DNA of 36,969 nt, taken from NCBI RefSeq assembly GCF_024543085.1, contig NZ_JANHNZ010000013.1:1-36969 (forward strand), in the 5' to 3' direction. Numbering within the stretch: the stretch's first letter is position 1; every line of letters begins with the position of its first letter. Made by a program: the position numbers and the translations under genes. The notes under the pieces are model-generated. The model had not been told where the DNA came from and did no database searches. It was given only the letters and a program-made list of their open reading frames with translations. This DNA is from Granulicatella seriolae (GTDB taxonomy: Bacteria; Bacillota; Bacilli; Lactobacillales; Aerococcaceae). Shown here in pieces: positions 1 through 7,600 of this stretch.

Positions 1-607
1 CAATAACGGTATCAATCTCAAAGTGTCCAAATTCTTCACGACAATCCACTATTGCCGGTCTTTCTTCTATACTTTTTCCAAGAGATTTCCGATTTCTAGG
101 TGCCCGTTTCTTTCTTGGACGTCCTTTTGTTTTCATCTCTAAATCAATGTTTCTAACCTCTAACCGTTGAGCATCAATATACTTATACAGTGTGGTCGTG
201 CAGACCATTTCATCAGAGGAGAACAAGAGTTGCCGATGAACATGACCCACTACTGCATCTGGAGAAAAACCACTGGTTTTGAATTGTTCAATAAAATAAG
301 CCAAGAAAGCTCGAACCTGGGGAAACTTCTCTTTTCGATGGCAGTTTCTGCGTTTCAGTGTATATCGGTTTTGTGCATATTCCGCATTGTACTTGGATAT
401 ATAATGACTCTTCCCATTTATTTTCTTGACTTGTGTTAATTCTCCACGCTTGATTTCATTATGAATGGTCTGTGGCGCCACGCCGATTCGTTTAGCGATT
501 TGTCGGTTTGAAATACCGTCTAGATGCCAAGCAGCAATTTTTCCTCGTTCAAGCTCCGTTAAGTGCTGACCTTTCTTGCGAAGTGTGGTAGAATTTTGAT
601 AAGTCAT
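1..607 (-). CDS. IS30-family transposase, N-terminal part (cut by window edge)
   Basis: Reading leftward from an ATG at 605-607, an open frame of about 200 codons runs to the window edge without a stop. The N-terminus holds a helix-turn-helix (about residues 17-50, with SNRQIAKRIGVAPQTIHNEI), typical of the IS30 DNA-binding domain that recognises the element ends. The last visible residues include FGHFEIDTVI, which in IS30 transposases carries the first Asp of the DDE catalytic triad. The rest of the catalytic domain lies outside the window. The protein would cut and join the ends of its own insertion sequence. No frameshift is seen in the visible part, so the copy may be intact. Family assignment is confident; the exact IS name is not known. 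Confidence 0.9.
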   Translation of the reverse strand, partial: MTYQNSTTLRKKGQHLTELERGKIAAWHLDGISNRQIAKRIGVAPQTIHNEIKRGELTQVKKINGKSHYISKYNAEYAQNRYTLKRRNCHRKEKFPQVRAFLAYFIEQFKTSGFSPDAVVGHVHRQLLFSSDEMVCTTTLYKYIDAQRLEVRNIDLEMKTKGRPRKKRAPRNRKSLGKSIEERPAIVDCREEFGHFEIDTVI

Positions 608-734
608 AGTGAAAATCTCCTTATTATTAGTTTGGTATAGTAACCCTAATAATACTTGATTTTTCACTATGATGCTTTTTTATTGTCTGGGTGGCTAAGT
701 TGATTATAAAATTTGCGAAAAATTTCTAAATCAT
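608..734. mobile_element. Probable end of the IS30 element and junction with host repeat
   Basis: This stretch lies upstream of the transposase start and should contain the terminal inverted repeat of the insertion sequence, usually within about 100 bases of the gene. The exact end and the target duplication cannot be fixed because the other end is outside the window. From about 720 the sequence resembles the flank of the hairpin repeat: the same words recur near 20463-20490. The element has therefore probably inserted in or beside that repeat. Confidence 0.5.
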
Positions 735-906
735 AAAAGAGTTCCCCAGAAATTTATCCGAAATGGGAACGGTGGCACCGCCGAAAGCCTTGGTCTTTCG
801 GCTTAGCTGTCTACGTGGCTGTAAATCGGCTGAAGCCGAAACATCCACTGTGCGTCAGCTATGCTTTACACCGTTCTGTACGGATAAATTTCTGGGGAAC
901 TCTTTT
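735..906. repeat. Hairpin repeat copy A
   Basis: Member of a dispersed repeat. The arms 735-760 and 881-906 are almost perfectly complementary (about 25 bp). Between them is the conserved core: GGTGGCACCG near the left, a GTCTACGT word, a small GGCTGAAGCC hairpin near the middle, and a TATGCTTTACACCG word near the right. The short open frame at 763-954 is only repeat sequence and is not called as a gene. To the right, a GGACTTTTTGCCCAGCCCC terminus (922-940) marks the outer end of this copy. The matching left terminus is absent, probably lost at the IS30 junction. Confidence 0.8.
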
Positions 907-940
907 ATTTGGTTACCATTTGGACTTTTTGCCCAGCCCC

Positions 941-1065
941 TTACAAATACGTAGACAGCTAAGACCTTGAGACCAAGGCTCACGGCGGTGCCACCATTTC
1001 GATTTTTGATACAGTTGTCGGAAACTCTTTTGTTTTATTGTAATAGGGACTTATTGCCCAGTCCC
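941..1065 (-). repeat. Hairpin repeat copy B, half copy in inverse orientation
   Basis: Read leftward, this half starts with an outer terminus (GGGACTGGGCAATAAGTCCC, 1046-1065), continues through an arm and the GGTGGCACCG core, and stops after the GTAGACAG/TACGTA region at 941. It abuts the GCCCAGCCCC end of copy A exactly there. The rest of the core and the second arm are missing on the far side of copy A. It looks like a repeat interrupted by copy A and then truncated. Confidence 0.7.
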
Positions 1066-1532
1066 AGATAACTAGATTTGAAGTACTTTTCTCATAATTC
1101 GTACTAATTTTTGGTTTTATTTCTAATATAGCGGGATTATTGGTTGAATTATGAGAAAATTCTTCTGATTTGAACATTTTACTGGGAATAGAAGTGCTCT
1201 ACTCCCAGTAAACAACTAGATTTTAAGCAGTTTTCTCATAATTCATACTGTTTTTTAGTTTTATTGCTAATATAGTGGGATTATCGGTTGAATTATGAGA
1301 AAAACCTTCTGATTTGAGCATTTTACTGGGAATAGAGATACTCTACTCCCAGTAAACGACTAGATTTGAAGTACTTTTCTCATAATTCGTATTGTTTTTT
1401 AGTTTTATTGCTAATATAACAGGATTATCGGTTGAATTATGAGAAAGCCTTTCTGATTTGAGCATTTTACTGGGAGTAGAAATACTCTACTCCCAGTAAT
1501 CCATTTAAGTTGGTAGAAAATTCTCATAATTC
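1066..1532. repeat. Tandem array 1, 144-bp period
   Basis: The word TTCTCATAATTC occurs at 1089, 1233, 1377 and 1521, exactly 144 bp apart. Its inverse GAATTATGAGAA occurs at 1146, 1290 and 1434, also 144 bp apart. Between an inverse word and the next direct word sits a hairpin built on ACTGGGA...TCCCAGT (starting 1181, 1325 and 1469), with a 15-bp stem that is perfect in the third unit. No gene is supported here; a leftward frame at 980-1177 only reads through repeat. The array lies downstream of treR. Confidence 0.85.
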
Positions 1533-1578
1533 CTTATTAATTGGCTGTTTTATGAGAAAACTTTACTAATTAAAGGCT

Positions 1579-1613
1579 TTTCCGGAGACAAGATCTTCTC
1601 TTATCCCCGGAAA
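1579..1613 (-). terminator. Hairpin downstream of treR
   Basis: A 15-bp stem (two G-U pairs in the leftward RNA) with a GAAGA loop sits 23 bases past the treR stop. The T-tract after it is poor in the leftward direction, so termination strength is uncertain. A variant TTCTCATAATTC / TTATGAGAA pair lies next to it at 1521-1559, so the hairpin may be a modified unit of array 1. Confidence 0.5.
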
Positions 1614-1635
1614 CCAATTAATTTACATTTTTTTC

Positions 1636-2349
1636 TCACACCTTATTTCTCCTAGCAAACTCTACAAACTTAAACCTGTCCAAACGGTGGCGGCTTTCTG
1701 TGTATTGGAAGAATCTGGTGTCTTCTAGGAAGACGTCACTTCTGACGACAACCACGTGTGTATCGCTATTTAGATCCATATATTTTTTATCCTCTTTGGT
1801 CACCCTATCGACCGTGAACTCTTTTTTAGCGTAAGCTATCTGCATTCCCAGGTCGTGTTCGATGTAATCGTAGAGAGAATTTTCCATTTTCGGGGTCGGC
1901 AAGTCTTCAATAATAGAACAACGAATGTAATCTTTGTCCAAAATGATGACTTCATCATCGACTAAGCGTTGCCGGATAAGGTAAATGACCATTTCGTCTG
2001 CATCTAGTAGTCCGGCATCGACCAAAAATTTTGGCGCCGGGATTTTTTTGTTGACGACGACGATGGTTTCAGAATGAATGGCTTGGCTTTCTTGTAGCTC
2101 TTTGAAGCTGGTCAATCCTGATACTGGAAAATTATAGCGGTGAATATCCAGTACGATGGAGCCTTTTCCTTGTTGCTTTTGAATATAGCCATTTTCCAAC
2201 AAGGTCAATAAAGCTTTACGCAAGGTTTCTCTGGATACGCCGTAGTCTTGCGACATTTGGTGTTCACTGGGCAAACTTTGTCCCGCAGGATAGAAGCCTG
2301 ATTCAATTTTTTCCTTAATATCGAGATAAATCTCATAAAATTTATTCAT
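1636..2349 (-). CDS. treR: GntR-family trehalose operon repressor TreR
   Basis: 237 residues, the usual length for GntR/HutC-type regulators. Residues 1-70 form the winged helix-turn-helix (LPSEHQMSQDYGVSRETLRKA, then a QGKGS wing). Residues about 85-235 form a UTRA effector-binding domain, which in TreR binds trehalose-6-phosphate and releases DNA. The name rests on family resemblance and on the treB-treC operon 1.8 kb away, whose leader holds a palindromic operator. The ATG is preceded by GGAGAG at good spacing. It lies 20 bases downstream of a small gene on the same strand and is probably cotranscribed with it. In Bacillus treR usually sits directly beside treB-treC; here a cupin gene and a repeat array separate them. 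Confidence 0.9.
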   Translation of the reverse strand: MNKFYEIYLDIKEKIESGFYPAGQSLPSEHQMSQDYGVSRETLRKALLTLLENGYIQKQQGKGSIVLDIHRYNFPVSGLTSFKELQESQAIHSETIVVVNKKIPAPKFLVDAGLLDADEMVIYLIRQRLVDDEVIILDKDYIRCSIIEDLPTPKMENSLYDYIEHDLGMQIAYAKKEFTVDRVTKEDKKYMDLNSDTHVVVVRSDVFLEDTRFFQYTESRHRLDRFKFVEFARRNKV

Positions 2350-2369
2350 AGGCTCTCCTATCCTTTAGC

Positions 2370-2603
2370 TTATTTTGTATCGTCTGAGTCTGGTTTAGGA
2401 AACTCCTCTAACCACTCTTTTTTAATATTCTGCTCAATCCGAGCCTTGTCACGCAAGTCTTCGTCCAATTTTGGCATCATAATAAAACTATCGCCAAAAC
2501 TATCCAAGTCGTAGGCATCATCCAATAACTCGTCCTTCAATTCATTCGGAATTTCCAATTTTTCTTTTTTATTCAACTCATCTTTGTCAAAACGAATCCC
2601 CAT
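2370..2603 (-). CDS. Small acidic conserved-type protein upstream of treR
   Basis: 77 residues, strongly charged and acidic, with no membrane segment or signal peptide. It begins MGIRFDKDEL and ends in an acidic tail (PKPDSDDTK). An upstream in-frame ATG at 2651 would extend it by 16 residues, but the ATG at 2601-2603 is preferred because GAGGTG lies 7 bases before it. It ends 20 bases before treR, so the two probably share a transcript. No known domain is recognised, and a role linked to trehalose control is only inference from position. Confidence 0.75.
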   Translation of the reverse strand: MGIRFDKDELNKKEKLEIPNELKDELLDDAYDLDSFGDSFIMMPKLDEDLRDKARIEQNIKKEWLEEFPKPDSDDTK

Positions 2604-2621
2604 AGCACAACACCTCTTCGT

Positions 2622-2635
2622 ATTTTCTATACAAA
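2622..2635 (-). promoter_or_regulatory. Possible TreR half-operator before the small gene-treR unit
   Basis: Leftward the sequence reads TTTGTATAGAAAAT. It shares the nine bases TTGTATAGA with the near-perfect palindrome in the treB leader (7356-7371) but lacks the second half-arm. It lies about 20 bases before the small-gene start. Autoregulation of treR is a plausible reading, but a single imperfect site is weak evidence. Confidence 0.3.
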
Positions 2636-2723
2636 GTTTACCTGACCACAATCCACTTTGTAAAGCAGTTTATGAATTCTTACAGGAAGCACAAGTTCTC
2701 GTGGAAAATGGTGCTTCGTACCT

Positions 2724-2889
2724 CGAGTCTCCAGTTTAGGACTCGGAAATCAAACCGGTGGCACCGCTCTGAGCCGTGGTCTCAGAGCTCACCTGTCTAC
2801 GTATCTGTAATTTGGCTAAAGCCAAAACAGCTACTGTGCGCCCGGTGTGCTTTACACCGCAATTTCCGAGCCCTAAACTGGTGACTCTC
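2724..2889 (+). repeat. Hairpin repeat copy C
   Basis: The arms 2724-2749 and about 2864-2889 pair at roughly 24 of 26 positions. The arm sequence (GAGTCTCCAGTTTAGG...) differs from every other complete copy, while the core with GGTGGCACCG, GTCTACGTATC and GGCTAAAGCC is conserved. It lies in the divergent gap between the small gene and the cupin gene. The open frame across it (2672-2884) is not a credible gene. Confidence 0.8.
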
Positions 2890-2970
2890 TCTTGTGACTG
2901 GGAAAGCTATTTTTAATCATTAAAAACTTTTCATAAATACAAAAGATTCTCAGATTGTAATAATTATTAT

Positions 2971-2999
2971 TTGACACCATCATTTATTATCCCTATACT
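2971..2999 (+). promoter_or_regulatory. Promoter of the cupin gene
   Basis: TTGACA at 2971-2976 and TATACT at 2994-2999 are separated by 17 bases, a near-consensus vegetative promoter 28 bases before the cupin start codon. No operator is obvious. Confidence 0.85.
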
Positions 3000-3026
3000 T
3001 AAGGTATAGAAAAGGAGTGTGTAATT

Positions 3027-3437
3027 ATGGAATTGAAAGATTTTGGACCAAAGCCTCTTGTGATTAACATTGAGGAAGCAACTTTGCAAAATGACAACTT
3101 TAGAACAACTCTTTGGACTGGCCCTCAAAGCCAAGTGACGCTTATGACCATCGAAGTTGGCGGCGACATCGGCTTAGAAGCTCACCACAATATTGACCAA
3201 TTCTTGCGTATCGAAGAAGGCCATGCCCTCGTGCAAATGGGTGATGCTGAAGATAATCTGACTTTCAAAGAAGAAGCACATGCAGACTATGCCGTCATCG
3301 TGCCAGCTGGAAAATTCCACAACCTAACCAACATTGGTGACGTTCCATTGAAACTTTACTCTATTTATTCTCCTGCTGACCATGCATTTGGTACTGTTCA
3401 CAAAACCAGAGCTGAAGCAGACTTGGAAGAACATTAA
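3027..3437 (+). CDS. Small single-domain cupin protein
   Basis: 136 residues, one cupin beta-barrel. Cupin motif 1 lies at about residues 48-66 (GLEAHHNIDQFLRIEEG) and motif 2 at about 90-115 (VPAGKFHNLTN then PLKLYSIYSP). Related stand-alone cupins usually read HPHxDQF in motif 1; here it is HHNIDQF, so the second metal-binding His is Asn with a His one place earlier. Metal binding may be altered. Start: ATG with AAAAGGAG upstream. It has its own promoter and terminator, so it is monocistronic. Substrate is unknown; family members include sugar-phosphate isomerase-like and unassigned cupins. Confidence 0.85.
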   Translation: MELKDFGPKPLVINIEEATLQNDNFRTTLWTGPQSQVTLMTIEVGGDIGLEAHHNIDQFLRIEEGHALVQMGDAEDNLTFKEEAHADYAVIVPAGKFHNLTNIGDVPLKLYSIYSPADHAFGTVHKTRAEADLEEH

Positions 3438-3487
3438 TCTTAATTAAAGAAGACTTGGGCAAAGAGTTTTTTCTGCTCAAGATATTT

Positions 3488-3540
3488 GAGCCTCTAACTT
3501 ATTTTGTAGATAAGTTAGAGGCTCTTTTTTGTTTGGAGAT
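3488..3540 (+). terminator. Rho-independent terminator after the cupin gene
   Basis: A 14-15 bp stem beginning GAGCCTCTAACTTA and closing with TAAGTTAGAGGCTC, followed by TTTTTT. It is a strong terminator about 50 bases after the stop codon. Confidence 0.9.
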
Positions 3541-3595
3541 ATTGCCTGGCTCTTAGTCAATACCAGAAGGTTTTCCTTATCGTCCGATTGAAACT

Positions 3596-4135
3596 ATTTA
3601 TGAATTATGAGAAAACATTCTAAAATTGAGCTTTAACGAGGAATAAATATGTTTTATTCCTCGTTAAAGAGCTAGATTTGTTAGGTTTTCTCATAATTCG
3701 AGCGATTTCTAGTGATTTAAGATAAAAATGAACTGATTTTTGAAGATTTATGAGAAAAAAGTCTAAAACTGATGCCTAACGAGGAATAAACATACTTTAT
3801 TCCTCGTTAGAGAGCTAAATTCATTAGCTTTTCTCATAATTCGAGCGATTTCTAGTGATTTAATACAAAAATGAACTGATTTTTGAGGTATTATGAGAAA
3901 TGAGGTCTTAAACCGATGTCTAACGAGGAATAAACATACTTTATTCCTCGTTAGACAGCTAAATTCATTAGATTTTCTCATAATTCGAGCGATTTCTAGT
4001 GATTTAATACAAAAATGAGCTGATTTTTGAGGAATTATGAGAAATGAGGTCTTAAACTGGTGTCTAACGAGGAATAAACATGTTTTATTCCTCGTTAGAG
4101 AGCTAATCTAGTTAACTTTTCTCATAATTCAAGCT
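3596..4135. repeat. Tandem array 2, 144-bp period
   Basis: The same TTCTCATAATTC word as in array 1 occurs at 3688, 3831, 3975 and 4119 (spacing 143, 144, 144), again with the inverse TTATGAGAA on the other side of a hairpin. Here the hairpin is different: TAACGAGGAATAAA pairs perfectly with TTTATTCCTCGTTA, at 3634, 3777, 3921 and 4065. The linker between units is also different from array 1 but the same length. The array lies between the convergent cupin and treC genes. A leftward frame through it (3763-3981) reads a 48-residue repeat because 144 is divisible by three; there is no good start signal and it is not called as a gene. Confidence 0.88.
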
Positions 4136-4177
4136 TATAGGTGAAAAACAAGCCTGATCACTTAGCTCCGATTTTCC

Positions 4178-5839
4178 TTACCCGATCAACACGGCAACTG
4201 TCTCGTAAGGCCTCAAAGTCATTTGGTCGCCTACAACAAATCCGTCATAGTTGCCCAAGATGACTTGAGCTTTAGACCAGTCAAAGCCTTCATCTGTCAC
4301 GTCAATCTCAGCTGCTCCGTCGTAAAAATGGTTAAGCACTAGCAAAGTCTTGCCGTCCAATTCCCGCGCGTAAGCATAGATAGACGGGTGGTCCAACTGA
4401 ATGCCACGATAGGTTCCTTCTGAGATAATCGGATAAGCCTTGCGAGCCTTAATCAGCTCTTGGTAATAGCTAAACAACTTGCCGTGAGCCAACTCCTGCT
4501 CTACATTAATAGTCGGATAATTGTCTGCCACTGCCAACCAAGGTTGACCAGTCGTAAAGCCAGCATGAGTTGAGTCATCCCACTGCATTGGTGTTCTGCT
4601 GTTGTCACGAGACTTGTCCTTGATGTAGGACATAGCCGTATCGTGATCCACACCTTGTTCCCGCAACAATTTATAGGCATTATGGGTTTCAATGTCCACA
4701 TAGGCATCAATGTCGTCAAAGTTAGGGTTGGTCATGCCAATCTCTTCCCCTTGGTAAATATAGGGTGTGCCGCGCAGCATATGAATGGTTTGCGCCATCA
4801 TGGAAGCCGACTCAAAAGGATAGTTTTCTGGGTCGCCAAAGCGTGAGTTGGCACGAGGTTGGTCGTGGTTGTTCCAGAAAAGTGCATTCCAGCCATCCCC
4901 ATCAGACATGCCCGTTTGCCATTCGTTCAAAATCCGTTTCAATTCAATAAAGTCAAATGGCATCTTGGACCATTTTTCACCGTCTTTGTAATCCACTTTC
5001 AAATGGTGGAAGCTGAAAATCATGGACAGCTCGTCACGGTCTGGGTTGGTGTACTTAACGCCGCTATCGACCGTGGTAGACGACATTTCGCCGACCGTGA
5101 TAATATCTTTTTGAGCGCCAAAACTAGCGCGGTTAATCATCTGAATGTAGTCATGAACAATCGGTTTGTCCGTGTAAAGAGACTTTTCTTGCTGCGGTCC
5201 ACCAGTAGAATCCACCAAAATAGGATCCTTCCCAATCACGTTCAAAACGTCAAAACGGAAGCCCTTAACCCCTTTTTCCAGCCAGAAGTTGACCACTTTC
5301 GCCAATTCCTCTCGCAAATTAGGATTTCTCCAATCCAAGTCAGCTTGTGTCACATCATAGAGGTGCAAATAATAGCGCCCCGTATCGCCAAATGGTGCCC
5401 AAGCTTCCCCACCAAATTTGGATTCCCAATTGGTTGGCAGCGAGCCATCTTCTTTAGCGTCACGAATAATATAGTAGTCTTGGTATTTTTTGTCACCAGC
5501 AAGAGCTTGTTGGAACCATTCATGGGTGATAGACGTATGGTTAAAAACCATGTCCAACATAAAATCAATTCCTGCTTCTTTTGCCACAGCCACTAATTCC
5601 TCAAAATCTTCCATAGTCCCAAACATTGGGTCAATCGACATATAATCAGTAATATCATAGCCATTATCCTTTTGCGGAGAGATATAAAAAGGATTCAGCC
5701 ATACCATATCCACGCCTAACTCTTTGAGATACGGAATTTTTTCGATAATCCCTCTGATGTCCCCAATCCCATCCCCATTCGAATCTTTGAACGATTTTGG
5801 ATAGAGTTGATAGATAACCTTATCTTTAAACGATGCCAT
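4178..5839 (-). CDS. treC: Alpha,alpha-phosphotrehalase (GH13)
   Basis: 553 residues, normal length for TreA/TreC. It hydrolyses trehalose-6-phosphate, delivered by TreB, to glucose and glucose-6-phosphate in the cytoplasm. The GH13 barrel is complete: DxVFNHTS near residue 97, the nucleophile Asp197 in GFRFDVLN, the acid/base Glu251 in TVGEMSS, and Asp326 in NNHDQPR. The C-terminal beta domain starts near residue 470. The ATG has AGGAGGATG upstream. It follows treB by 66 bases on the same strand. Closely related GH13 oligo-1,6-glucosidases look similar, but the neighbouring treB supports this call. Confidence 0.95.
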   Translation of the reverse strand: MASFKDKVIYQLYPKSFKDSNGDGIGDIRGIIEKIPYLKELGVDMVWLNPFYISPQKDNGYDITDYMSIDPMFGTMEDFEELVAVAKEAGIDFMLDMVFNHTSITHEWFQQALAGDKKYQDYYIIRDAKEDGSLPTNWESKFGGEAWAPFGDTGRYYLHLYDVTQADLDWRNPNLREELAKVVNFWLEKGVKGFRFDVLNVIGKDPILVDSTGGPQQEKSLYTDKPIVHDYIQMINRASFGAQKDIITVGEMSSTTVDSGVKYTNPDRDELSMIFSFHHLKVDYKDGEKWSKMPFDFIELKRILNEWQTGMSDGDGWNALFWNNHDQPRANSRFGDPENYPFESASMMAQTIHMLRGTPYIYQGEEIGMTNPNFDDIDAYVDIETHNAYKLLREQGVDHDTAMSYIKDKSRDNSRTPMQWDDSTHAGFTTGQPWLAVADNYPTINVEQELAHGKLFSYYQELIKARKAYPIISEGTYRGIQLDHPSIYAYARELDGKTLLVLNHFYDGAAEIDVTDEGFDWSKAQVILGNYDGFVVGDQMTLRPYETVAVLIG

Positions 5840-5872
5840 TTGTTCATCCTCCTAGATTTTTATATAAGATAA

Positions 5873-5905
5873 GAGCACTCGTCACAAGAACGGTGCTCTT
5901 TTTTA
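5873..5905. terminator. Intra-operon hairpin between treB and treC
   Basis: GAGCAC (5873-5878) pairs with GTGCTC (5893-5898), with further partial pairing in the loop. Read rightward it is followed by TTTTTTATT and looks like a true terminator, although no rightward gene precedes it. Read leftward, the direction of the operon, the T-tract is weak. It may shield treC from antisense transcription, or reduce treC relative to treB. Confidence 0.5.
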
Positions 5906-7336
5906 TTAGGCTTTTTTACCAGTGAAAATATTGTTTTTCTCGAAAATGATGGTTAAAACAATCGGTACAACGATAGCAATCCCCATACAGATCAAGAAGA
6001 AGACCATGGATTGTGGTTGGATTACGATGAAACCAGGAATACCACCGATACCGATATTGTTAGCTGTAACACCTGTTAAGGTAGACACGAAACCAGCAAT
6101 AGAAGAACCAATCATACCAGCGATAAATGGATATACATACTTCAAGTTAATCCCAAACAAAGCAGGCTCTGTTACACCAAGATAAGCTGAAATAGCAGCT
6201 GGCACAGAGACTTGTTCTTCCTCTTCATTGCCACGGTGCAACCACCAAATAGCCGCAACAGCAGAACCTTGAGCGATATTAGACAAGGCAATCATAGGCC
6301 ACAATTGTGTTCCACCAAAATCGGCAGCTAATTGTAAGTCGATTGCATTGGTCATGTGATGTAATCCAGTAATAACAAGTGGTGCATAAAGAGCACCAAA
6401 GATAGCACCAAAAATAACTTTAATCGGTCCAGTTAAGCCCCAGAATACGACAGCTGAAATCCATTGACCAATTTGCCAACCAATTGGTCCTAAAACAGTA
6501 TGTGCTAGAATAACAGTTGGTATCAAAGCAAAGAACGGAACAAAAATCATGGAAATGGCATTTGGAATCCATTTACGGAGCCAAATTTCTAGATAGGAAA
6601 GGGTGAAACCGGCAAACATAGCTGGCAACACTTGAGCTTGGTAACCAATCTTGTTGATTTGGAAGAATTCAAAATCCCAGAATGGAATGGTACCTGTTTG
6701 TAGAGCTTCAGCATAGCCATAAGCGTTCAATAATTGAGGTGATACCAAACAAATCCCTAGAATAATCCCTAGAATTTGCGTTGTCCCCATACGTCTGGTC
6801 ACACTCCAAGTAATTCCTACAGGTAGGAAGTGGAAGATTGCCTCACCCGGTAACCAAAGGAAGTCATTGACCCCGTTCCAGAAAACGGAACTTTGAACAA
6901 TAGTTTTTCCACCAAGAAATTCGAATGGGATACTATCTAAAATATTTCTAAACCCTAAAATTAACCCTCCGACAATAATAGCTGGAATAATTGGCGCAAA
7001 AATTTCTGCTAGAACAGACATGGCTCTTTGCAAGGGATTTTGGTTTTGCTTAGCTGCGTCTTTAACTGCATCCTTTGATACACCTGACTTACCTGATACT
7101 TTTGTAAATTCGTTGTAGAAAACGGGCACATCATTCCCAACAATGACTTGGAATTGACCTGCTTGAGTAAACGTCCCCTTAACTGCAGGGATTTTTTCGA
7201 TTGCTTCCACATCAGCCTTGGCTGGGTCGTTCAAAACGAATCTCATCCGCGTTGCACAGTGACTAACTGCCGCGATATTGTCCGTCCCACCGATGTGCTG
7301 CAAAAGATCTTTTGCATCTTTGTTAAAATCTGCCAT
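5906..7336 (-). CDS. treB: PTS trehalose transporter EIIBC
   Basis: 476 residues with an N-terminal EIIB domain (about 1-90; phosphocysteine in SHCATRMRF) and a C-terminal EIIC domain with about ten membrane segments. It imports trehalose and phosphorylates it to trehalose-6-phosphate. There is no EIIA domain, as usual for TreB, so a glucose-type EIIA from elsewhere must supply phosphate. Two adjacent ATG codons (7337-7339 and 7334-7336) follow GGAGG; the second has the better 7-base spacing and is used here. The operator palindrome and promoter lie just upstream. Confidence 0.95.
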   Translation of the reverse strand: MADFNKDAKDLLQHIGGTDNIAAVSHCATRMRFVLNDPAKADVEAIEKIPAVKGTFTQAGQFQVIVGNDVPVFYNEFTKVSGKSGVSKDAVKDAAKQNQNPLQRAMSVLAEIFAPIIPAIIVGGLILGFRNILDSIPFEFLGGKTIVQSSVFWNGVNDFLWLPGEAIFHFLPVGITWSVTRRMGTTQILGIILGICLVSPQLLNAYGYAEALQTGTIPFWDFEFFQINKIGYQAQVLPAMFAGFTLSYLEIWLRKWIPNAISMIFVPFFALIPTVILAHTVLGPIGWQIGQWISAVVFWGLTGPIKVIFGAIFGALYAPLVITGLHHMTNAIDLQLAADFGGTQLWPMIALSNIAQGSAVAAIWWLHRGNEEEEQVSVPAAISAYLGVTEPALFGINLKYVYPFIAGMIGSSIAGFVSTLTGVTANNIGIGGIPGFIVIQPQSMVFFLICMGIAIVVPIVLTIIFEKNNIFTGKKA

Positions 7337-7355
7337 CATATATCCTCCTTTTTTA

Positions 7356-7371
7356 ACTTGTATAGACAAGT
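7356..7371. promoter_or_regulatory. Tre operator palindrome
   Basis: ACTTGTATAGACAAGT has perfect 6-bp arms around a 4-base centre. It lies between the treB -10 box and the ribosome binding site, so bound TreR would block the transcript's first bases. This resembles the TTGTATATACAA-type sites described for TreR-class GntR repressors. The assignment rests on position and symmetry. Confidence 0.75.
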
Positions 7372-7386
7372 TTTTTTACTACCCTC

Positions 7387-7414
7387 ATTATACGAAACAA
7401 ACACGAGAATGCAA
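7387..7414 (-). promoter_or_regulatory. treB-treC promoter
   Basis: On the minus strand, TTGCAT (7409-7414) and TATAAT (7387-7392) are separated by 16 bases. The Tre operator starts about 15 bases downstream of the -10 box. Confidence 0.75.
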
Positions 7415-7600
7415 GCTAAAACCTAAGAATTTTTATGAAAGTTTTCCTTACATGTTAAATGATTTTATTTTCAATTGTAAGGTGTTTTCATTTTTGGGGA
7501 TGATTGGAAGAGCCGCTACTCAATCAGCCGGAAATCAAAGATTCTATAAAAAATTATTTTTGGAATAAACCTTCATTTCACTACATAAATATTTAAAAAA
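7415..7600. other. Gene-free stretch between the treB promoter and the next operon
   Basis: About 190 bases of AT-rich sequence. A rightward frame near 7499-7568 ends in NQRFYKKLFLE and a stop. It could be the tail of a decayed gene, but I do not recognise it and it has no start signal of its own. Nothing else is supported. Confidence 0.4.

Noticed and set aside
763-954. Short open frames in hairpin copies A and C (763-954, 2672-2884)
   Set aside because: They are repeat sequence with no conserved peptide between copies.
3596-4135. CRISPR array
   Set aside because: The tandem units are about 144 bp and near-identical throughout, with no short repeats alternating with unique spacers and no cas genes.
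4859-5596. A 245-codon rightward open frame inside treC
   Set aside because: It lies fully antisense to a complete GH13 enzyme with all catalytic motifs, has no domain features and no start signal.
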